Assembly (NCBI GenBank): GCA_037974665.1 | Contig: CM075777.1 | Span: 11,369,001 to 11,433,000 of the forward strand | Direction: 5' to 3' | Length of the DNA: 64,000 nucleotides | Source: Ehretia macrophylla | Taxonomy: Eukaryota > Streptophyta > Magnoliopsida > Boraginales > Ehretiaceae | Shown here: in pieces, positions 57,540 through 64,000 of the stretch | Layout of the letters: every line of letters starts with the position of its first letter | Position numbering within the stretch: the first letter of the stretch is position 1 | Made by a program: the position numbers and the translations under genes | Notes under the pieces: generated by a model | What the model was told of the DNA's origin: nothing | The model's input: only the letters and a program-made list of their open reading frames with translations | The model's database searches: none

Positions 57540-59804
57540 TGTTGGAATATGAAAGACGTTATTTTATTATGAAGAGAAATAATATAGAAACTCTAAATAA
57601 AAATTTTATTATTCTAATATTTGGTATGTATTTAGTATGATTACAATTGAAATGACTGATTCCTATTTATAGATTCACAAAAATCTTATGCCAATTAGGA
57701 TATAGTTGTGGAAAATCATTACCCACTAGGAAAAACTATCTAGTCAAAAACCAATTTAAATCTAACTAGAACTTATTTAATAGAGCCCTAATCCTAATCA
57801 AGTTTATCTTCTAACATCCCCCCTTAAACTTGATTTGACTCTCGTAACTCCGAGTAAAGCTCTAAGCTTCATAAACACATCACACTTTAGTGGCTTCGTA
57901 AAATGTCTGCAACTTGATCTTGAGACTTCACAAACTCTATCTTCACTTTCTTCCTTGTAATGCATTCTCTGATGAAATGGTAACGTGTGTCAATGTGCTT
58001 GCTTCTTTCATGAAAGACTGGATTCTTGGCTAAGGCAATTGCAGACTTGTTATCAACATAGATCTCTACTGGCTCTTCTTGAGGCATCTTAAGTTCTTTT
58101 ATTAAATTCCTTAACCATAGAGCATGGCAAACACATGAAGTAGCAGCTACATATTCAGCTTCACATGTAGAAAGTGTGACAATGAGTTGCTTCTTGGAAC
58201 TCCAAGTGAGTGTTGTATCTCCCATGAAGAAAAGATATCCACTAGTACTTTTTCGATCATCAAAATCACCAGCCCAATCGTTGTCACTATACCCTACAAG
58301 TTTGAAATATTTGGAGTGGGAGTATAGAAGTCCATAATCAAGAGTTCCTTTGATGTAACGAAGTATTCTTTTGGCAGTCTTCAGATATGTATTGGTAGGG
58401 GTCTCCATAAAGCGACTCACACGTCTTACACCAAAGAGAATATATGGTCTTGTGTAGGTCAAGTATCTCAAGCTTCCAACCAGGCTCTTGAAAAGTGTTG
58501 GATTTACACGCTCTTCTTCATCAACTTTTGACAATTGTACTCCACATTCAACAGGGGTGTTAACAGGTTGATAATTTTCCATCTTGAATTTCTTGAGAAT
58601 TTCTCTTGCATAACCTTCTTGAGAAATAAATATTCCTTCATCTGTTTGCTTCACTTGAATTCCAAGATAATAAGACATGAGTCCAATATCAGTCATCTCA
58701 AAATCTCTTGCCATTGTCCTCTTGAAATCTTCAAATAAGCTTGGGTTGTTGCCAGTAAAAATTAAGTCATCCACATATAAGCAAACAATCAACACATCTA
58801 TTTTCTCATGTTTGGTATAAAGAATATACTCATGCGAACACTTGGAAAAATTATTATGATGGAAGTATTCATCAATTCTACTATACCAAGCTCTTGGAGC
58901 TTGCTTTAGACCATAGAGAGCTTTCTTCAACTTTAAAACTTTATTTTCATACCCTTTCTCCACATAGTCTAATAGTTGTTGAATATATACCTCTTCATCA
59001 AGAAAACCATTCAGGAATGCAGATTTAACATCCAATTGATAAATCTTCCATCTGTGTTGGGCTGCTAGAGATATGATAAATCTTATAATTTCCGAGCATG
59101 TGACAGGATCAAATACCTCATCATAGTCAATGCTAGCTTGTTGACTATAGCCTTTTGCAACCAGTCTTGCCTTGTACCTTTCAACTTCACCTTTAACATT
59201 CTTCTTCATCTTGTAAGCCCACTTTACTCCAATGGTTTTGTGGCCTTTGGGTAAAGTTGTAAGCTCCAAAGTGTCATTCTTCTTTATTGCCTTGATTTCT
59301 TCATCCATGGCTTGTCTCCATCTTTCACTCTCGTTAGCTTCCTCAAAGCTTATTGGCTCACAATCAGCAAGCAGACAAAAGAGAGTCAGTTCATCATTTA
59401 AATTTTGAGTTACCTCATAAATTTCATCTAAGCTTCTGAAACGGGGGGTCTTTTCATGCGAACTTGAACTTGTTGAAGTTATGTCTCCTTGTGATGAAGT
59501 TGGAGCTTGATACGGAGATGGAGTTCGAGTTGGAGTTAGAGATGGAGTTGGAAATATAAAGTCTTCATTGACTTCTTCATGCTCTTGCATGGGTAAAAAT
59601 TTGTATTCATTTTGTTCTTTGACATTCCAATCTCATTCAGCTTCTTCATCAAATTGGACATCTCTACTCACAGTGATTCTACCATTAGTAGGATTGTAGA
59701 GCTTGTATGCTTTGGAACTCTTTTCATATCCAATGAAAACTAGCTTTTGACTTTTGTCATCAATTTGATTCAATTTTGATCCTAATCAAGTTTATCTTCT
59801 AACA
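57540..59804 (-). mobile_element. Internally deleted copia element in the P450 pseudogene
   Basis: Perfect 5-bp duplications ggtga (57535-57539 and 59805-59809) bound it. The left (3') LTR is 57540-57816 (277 bp, TGTTGGAATATG to CTAACA). The polypurine tract follows at 57817 (tccccccttaaac on plus). The right (5') LTR is reduced to its last 25 bp or so (59780-59804). A deletion removed gag, protease and most of integrase together with nearly all of the 5' LTR, leaving the end and target duplication in place. What remains is pol from the integrase end through RNase H. Confidence 0.9.
57830..59776 (-). pseudogene. Copia pol relic: integrase end, RT and RNase H
   Basis: Reading minus-ward, the integrase C-terminal region (LVFIGYEKSSKAYKLYNP, about 59770-59690) is followed by one in-frame TGA near 59632. 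A long open frame (59590-57887, 567 codons) follows: the copia RT entry (ERWRQAMDEEIKAI), VKWAYKMK, QLDVKSAFLNG, LYVDDLIFTG (active site) and QEGYAREIL. Then RNase H: YSDNDWAGDFDDRKSTSGY, STCEAEYVAA, DNKSAIALAKNP and TRYHFIRE. A one-base frameshift near 57900 replaces the expected DIFTKPL end. RT and RNase H look nearly complete, so this copy decayed recently or was lost through its deletion and not by point mutation. Confidence 0.9.
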
Positions 59805-60045
59805 GGTGATGGGTTGCCTTGGATAGGGTGGCTTGATATTGGAGGATGCTAGAAGGCTATGAAAATAGTTGCCAAAGAAATGGATGGTATTTTGGAACAA
59901 TGGTTGTAAGAACATCGTCGAAAGAAAGTCAATGGTGAAACTAATGACCAAAAAGACTTTATGGACGTGATGTTGTCAGTCGTGGAAGATGCAGATCTTG
60001 CTGGTTAAGATCTTGATACGGTTGTGAAGGCTAAATGCATGGTAT

Positions 60046-60620
60046 ATGTATGCAGCTTTCAGAATCAAATAGGGAATAGATTCTCTTTCTAAAAATTGTT
60101 TTCTTTTAAGTACTTTAAGATAACTCAAACTTTGCATGTAGCTTAATTTCACAATTGAATATGATATACATTTTATTTGTAAATGTTAATATATTTTCTT
60201 ATTTACTTTAAATTATCTCGTAATCATCCAATTGCGTCCAAATTAACTCCTACTCTGAATCATTTGCCTTCTTCATTATTCTTGGTCTTTTTTACCTACC
60301 AAAGTTGGATGCTAGTAGGTCAGCCGTCCTCTAGCCAATAACTAGGTATTAATGAAATGGAACTTTTGTTATATTATAACAATATATTAGGCTTAATTAA
60401 GTTAATTATGACATTAAGTTAGTTTTTGTCTGTAAGTATTCTTGGTTACCAAACTTTAAGATTTATCATCCATAGGGTTTCTTAGGATTTGGCTCCTCTA
60501 CAATTCTTTTGTTTACTAGGATACTGAATAGTTTTATTTTTGTAATTTTCTAATTGTTCCAAAGTCTTATAAGTTGAATTAATCAAATTCCATTTTTCTT
60601 GCTCTATCTCAGAGTATCCA
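60046..60620. other. Non-coding DNA after the P450 relic
   Basis: The P450 frame is lost after about 60045, and the following DNA gives no exon-like motif. It is AT-rich without recognised repeats. Confidence 0.55.
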
Positions 60621-61412
60621 TTCACTCGATTCTGCTATACACAATACTCATCCCGATAAACAATAGGACACCCTAATATTATCTACGGATTACGTTAATT
60701 TTGCTAACTAATTTTTCAACTATGGTCATAAAGCATTAAAAACCAAAATCTAAAATGTATCAAATCTTTTAATTAATTACCTAAATCTTACCATATTTAA
60801 CAAAACAAATGGAAGCCATAAGATTTTATTGTATAACCAAATCATATTTAGCAAAACAAAAGCAAAAAACGAGTATTAATTGAATTATATGTATTTTTTT
60901 GGTTAAAATATAATGTATTTTTTTATATATTTTTTTCAAGTTGTACTCAAACCATTGAGATAAGATTTGCTTTGGTTGAAATATGTGTACTTTTTTTTCC
61001 AACTAAAATTTTGGTTGAATTATAGCTCCATTGTTATAAAAGCAAACCAAAAAAGTCTACCTTAGATCGAGATTAATTTGTTTGTAGATTGCCCAAAACT
61101 AGTTGATAAAATTATTAAACTAAGTATGTACATGATTTTTATGTTTCTCGATTTAAAATGCTTGGTAGGAGCTCAATTTGATAAGTAAAAAATTACCAAA
61201 TTATGAACTTGACTCATGATCGTATGGCTTTCATCTCTTTTGATAAATATGGTAAGATTTAGGTAAATAGAATATTTGATGTAGTTTAGATTTTAGTCTT
61301 TAATACTTTCAAATTATGGTTGAAAGGCTAATATAGCAAGATTAATATAGTTCATAGACAATATTTGGAGATACGTGAAATTAATCGGAATGAGAATTGA
61401 GTGAAACACATG
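60621..61412. mobile_element. Element with long imperfect inverted repeats
   Basis: 60700-60812 (tcaactatgg, aaaccaaaatctaaa, cctaaatcttaccatattt) is repeated in inverse order at 61240-61330. Weaker pairing extends outward to about 60621 and 61412, so arms reach roughly 170-190 bp around a 430-bp interior. Long arms without coding suggest a non-autonomous, perhaps Mutator-like, element. Exact ends and target duplication were not found. A fragment of the family is at 45735-45860. Confidence 0.55.
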
Positions 61413-61559
61413 TTAACACACTTTTTTTTTTTAAATTTAAAGAGATGTATAAGTCAGTATTACATCACATATAATATTATCTTATAATAGGATACGGGTG
61501 TCATTTATTTTGGCCACACGCCTTTTCACTATAATAATCAAAGTACTATTCAAATATCA

Positions 61560-61810
61560 CATAATAATGTCTTTCCATGAGCTATATTGAGATAAATGTG
61601 AGCTGTAAAAACTCTCAAGAAAATCGAGGGAAAAACCACGAGCAAGTAATGGAAGATTTCATTATGATGTGGAGTATTTTACAATGACCTTCTGTCTATT
61701 ATAAAGAGAAAACTATGACACACTCTCAAATAATAGGAGAAACTAATTCTCACTCACTAAATAGACAACGAAGAAGAAGATAAACCTATCAGGAGAAACT
61801 ATGTGTTTTT
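61560..61810 (-). repeat. Inverted copia LTR fragment
   Basis: On minus it reads tttctcctattatttgagag, then aatagacagaa and tcataatgaaatcttcc, parallel to 62745-62880 of the copia LTR at 62586-62990. It is a relic of the same family in opposite orientation. Confidence 0.6.
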
Positions 61811-62149
61811 TTCTTTGATTTTCATATGATTTCTAATGCTCAAATGGTGAGGAATGAGCCTCTATTTATAGGCTCATTCCGCACCAGAATTCAAACCATT
61901 GCAACAAAAGTCTTCCCTCGTGCAGTGTGCCTCCAACTACAAAATGTACGCGTTGTTATTTTTCTGTCAAAATTGCATGCGTTGATTTCTTCCTTGCACA
62001 GTGTACCAACCACTATACAATTTTCTTGGCTGACAAATTGATTCTACAGCATAAAATTTTTTCTTCCTTTTCCATCACTTTTGTTGACAAAATCATCACA
62101 TATCATCATCACCTATTTCATTTTTTGTCTTATTTTGACTTTCACCAAA

Positions 62150-62400
62150 CGTAAATTTTGTATCTCCATTATATTTTATTCTCATTCATATTTTAGCTGC
62201 ATGATACTGCTTGTCTCTGACCATTCCGCTACACTGATACCCAATAGTGGTACCAGAGCTATTGGTTACGGGGTCACTAGTATACATATGAGGTATTGTT
62301 CATGATTACTATTTACATATACTGTATAATATTATTCACACATACAGTATAATATTGTTCACATATACGTATATAGTACTATTCATAATAAGTTTAAGTG
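62150..62400 (+). repeat. Copia LTR end and leader relic
   Basis: It matches 62905-63120 closely (ttagctgcatgatact, ccattccg, acccaatagtggtaccagagc, then the tactgtataatattattcac array). It is the end of an LTR, a decayed primer site and the leader of a related copia whose coding part is gone. Confidence 0.7.
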
Positions 62401-62585
62401 AGAGAAAGTAAAGTATAAACTCACTTTTGTAAGTCAACAAAAGGGGCTCACCAACATGCACATGCAAGCAATTAATGAAGCACACAAAGATCACCTTTGG
62501 AGTCAAAGTGACGATGGTGGTTGTTGAAAAGGGGAAGAGATTTGGTGGCTGCAAAATCAAATGTATGCATAAGAGGAAAAATTGG

Positions 62586-62990
62586 TGTTGGAGCATGAAA
62601 ATTTAGACACTTTAGCCATGCAACATTTAACGCAATGTTTCCCAATTTCTCCTATAAAATGAGGGATTCGGATGAAGCAAAATGCATCAAAAAGCATTCC
62701 AAATCAGAGAGAAAAATATATGCTTTCTCCTGAGTGTTTTCTCTTCCTCTTTTAGTTTCTCCTATTATTAGAGATAGTGATATTATTCTCTCCTTATAAT
62801 AGAGAAAATGTGTTATAAAAAACTCTTACATCATAATGAAATCCTCTTTTACTTTCGGTGGTTTTTTCCTCAATTTGTTTGAGGGTTTTCCAAGTAAATC
62901 TTGTGTCTCCATTAATTTTTTTTTCTCATTCATATTTTAGCTGCATGATACTACTTGTCCCCGACCATTCCGTTGTGCCGATACCCAACA
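62586..62990 (+). repeat. 5' LTR of a copia element, 405 bp
   Basis: It starts TGTTGGAGCATG, has a TATA-like tataaaat at 62653-62660, ends ACCCAACA at 62990 and is followed by a primer site. The partner LTR is outside the window. Confidence 0.8.
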
Positions 62991-62991
62991 G

Positions 62992-63004
62992 TGGTATCAG
63001 AGCC
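62992..63004 (+). promoter_or_regulatory. Primer-binding site of the right-edge copia
   Basis: TGGTATCAGAGCC lies one base after the LTR and matches plant initiator-Met tRNA. A leader with repeated tactgtataatactattcac phrases follows to the gag ATG. Confidence 0.85.
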
Positions 63005-63183
63005 ACTGGTTACGGGGTTACTGGTATATATACGAGGGTACTGTTCATGGTTACTATTCATATATACTGTATAATACTATTCACACATACGGTATAATAT
63101 TGTTCATATATATGATTAGGATACTATTTATAGTGAAATAGTGGGAGTCGATTCAAGTTGAGAAGAAGATCGCCGTTAACACT

Positions 63184-64000
63184 ATGGCGGCAAAATTTGA
63201 AATCAAGAAATTCAACGAGAGTAATTTCTCCTTATGGAAATTGAAGATAAAGACAATCTTGACAAAAGAGAATTACTTAGCAGCAATTGGAAACAGACCA
63301 ACGGAGGTGGTAGACGACAAGTAGAAAGAGATAGATGACAACGCTATGGCTAATCTGCATCTAGAATTGGTAGGTTCAATATTGTCAAGTGTTGAGGAAA
63401 AAAAGTCGGGAAAAGAAATTTAGGTTACGCTAACCAAACCATACAAGGTCAAGTCACTTCACAACAAAATCTTCTTAAAGATGAGACCCAACGCCCTTCA
63501 GATGAGTGAATCCACATCGGTGACAGATCACATCAATACCTTAAATACGCTATTTTCTTAACTGACTTCAATAGGGCATAAAATAGCGGAGCTTGAATGT
63601 GCGGAGATTCTACTTCAAAGTTTACCTGGTTCGTATGATCAACTCATCATTAATTATACTAACAATGTTCTTTCGGACTTTGTAGTCTTCGATGATATTG
63701 CAGCCACTGTTCTGAAAGAAAAATCTAGGCGCAAAAGTAAGGAAGACATGATCAAAAGTTCACAACAAGTAGAGGCATTATCAATGGTGAGAGCTACATT
63801 AACGGAACATGGCTCGAGTGGGAGCAATAATCATGGTAGATCAAAGTCGAGAAGTAGAAGAATATTAAATTCTACAACTGTGGAAAGAAATGGTACTTCA
63901 AGAGGATTGTTGGAGCAACAAAAGGAATCCTGAGGTGAAAATTTCTCAAGGATGTATTGTTACTACACCCGATGATGGAGATGTTTTATCCTGTGAAGCA
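63184..64000 (+). pseudogene. Copia gag relic at the right window edge
   Basis: From ATG at 63184 it reads AAKFEIKKFNESNFSLWKLK, a copia gag start. Then SLHNKIFLKMRPNALQMSES, HINTLNTLFS and LLQSLPGSYDQLIINYTNN follow in one frame. Three stops fall in it (63322, 63421 and 63559); relatives have Trp, Trp and Gln there, each one transition away. A frameshift near 63855 enters the zinc-knuckle region, but only one cysteine of the CCHC remains (FYNCGKKW). A second shift leads to DDGDVLSCEA at the window end. The element continues to the right. It is inactive, and pol cannot be judged from here. Confidence 0.85.

Larger units (their letters stand above)
56199..60045 (+). pseudogene. CYP82-type cytochrome P450 pseudogene, N-terminal half
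   Basis: It begins MHFFPIDIISTAIVGVFVLL, a membrane anchor for the ER. After a frameshift near 56300 comes PPEAGGAWPVIGHPHLLG with LPHITLG, the P450 proline-rich hinge typical of CYP82. Then come HRALVVSS, ASYGPYWRELRK and ELLKHVRISE in shifting frames. The gene is cut at 56770 by a solo LTR, resumes at 57395 (LTINVILRMVVGKRYFGG), is cut at 57539 by a copia element, and resumes at 59805 (GDGLPWIGWLDIGG, DFMDVMLSVVEDADL) to about 60045. The I-helix AGxDT and the heme-binding cysteine are absent. CYP82 enzymes oxidise specialised metabolites such as alkaloids, flavones or terpenoids. This copy is inactive. Confidence 0.85.

Noticed and set aside
1-64000. tRNA, rRNA, snoRNA or microRNA genes
   Set aside because: No cloverleaf with anticodon, rRNA motif or convincing precursor was recognised by eye. 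The hairpins noted are too short to call.

Overview
This window is repeat-rich nuclear DNA from a seed plant, most likely a eudicot. It is AT-rich. It is dominated by nested LTR retrotransposons of plant lineages (Ty3/Gypsy chromoviruses of Tekay/Del type, and Ty1/Copia including a Sirevirus). It also holds an L1-type LINE, hAT and MITE-like DNA elements, and relics of two plant gene families: a CYP82-type cytochrome P450 and an R2R3-MYB third exon. I see no intact cellular gene, no rRNA or tRNA, no CRISPR and no bacterial operon.

Layout. 1-4222: non-autonomous LTR element A (minus strand) with 2.3-kb LTRs and only 1.07 kb between them, inserted in the 5' LTR of element B. 4223-32767: old Gypsy element B (plus strand), with a leader, gag and pol relics to 13609 and a 3' LTR from 13610. 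Its pol is split by a 3.26-kb solo LTR (8359-11616, TSD atgat/atgac). Its 3' LTR is split by Sirevirus element C (14384-21395, minus strand, TSD gattt) and by a 10-kb block (22019-31984). That block holds a copia gag fragment, an unclassified repeat Y, a composite LTR with TSD ggtta, and a truncated A-family LTR. 32768-43650: degraded copia D, interrupted by the youngest and best-preserved element E (33268-42453, Gypsy, TSD atacc). E has a long gag-protease frame and a long RT-RNaseH-integrase-chromodomain frame separated by one stop codon. 43651-45410: broken hAT transposase gene with one plausible intron and an inserted MITE. 45411-56100: gene-poor DNA with copia remnants, a MYB exon 3 relic, a solo LTR with TSD attta (48683-50868), a terminal-inverted-repeat element built around a long AT palindrome (51160-52253), a 5'-truncated LINE (53318-54940) and a hAT-type MITE (55072-55512). 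56100-60045: CYP82-like pseudogene split by a solo copia LTR (TSD gattt) and by an internally deleted copia element (TSD ggtga). 60046-64000: a long-inverted-repeat element, copia LTR relics, and the 5' end of a copia element running off the window.

How the pieces relate. Nesting gives a relative clock: D and B are old, A and C lie inside B, and E lies inside D. By hand count E's LTRs differ by roughly 1.6% in substitutions, whereas C's LTRs differ by about 10% in the part I compared. At least three well-bounded solo LTRs, plus internally deleted elements, show DNA removal alongside insertion. The most unusual signals are a 10-bp palindrome (TGTTGCAACA) present exactly 14 times inside the 7-kb Sirevirus, a related palindrome (GGTTGCGCAACC) conserved in GC-rich islands of divergent Gypsy LTRs, and conserved splice-donor-like and acceptor-like motifs inside those LTRs. 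Coordinates come from reading the sequence by eye. LTR and TSD ends are exact where stated; degraded coding relics have approximate ends.
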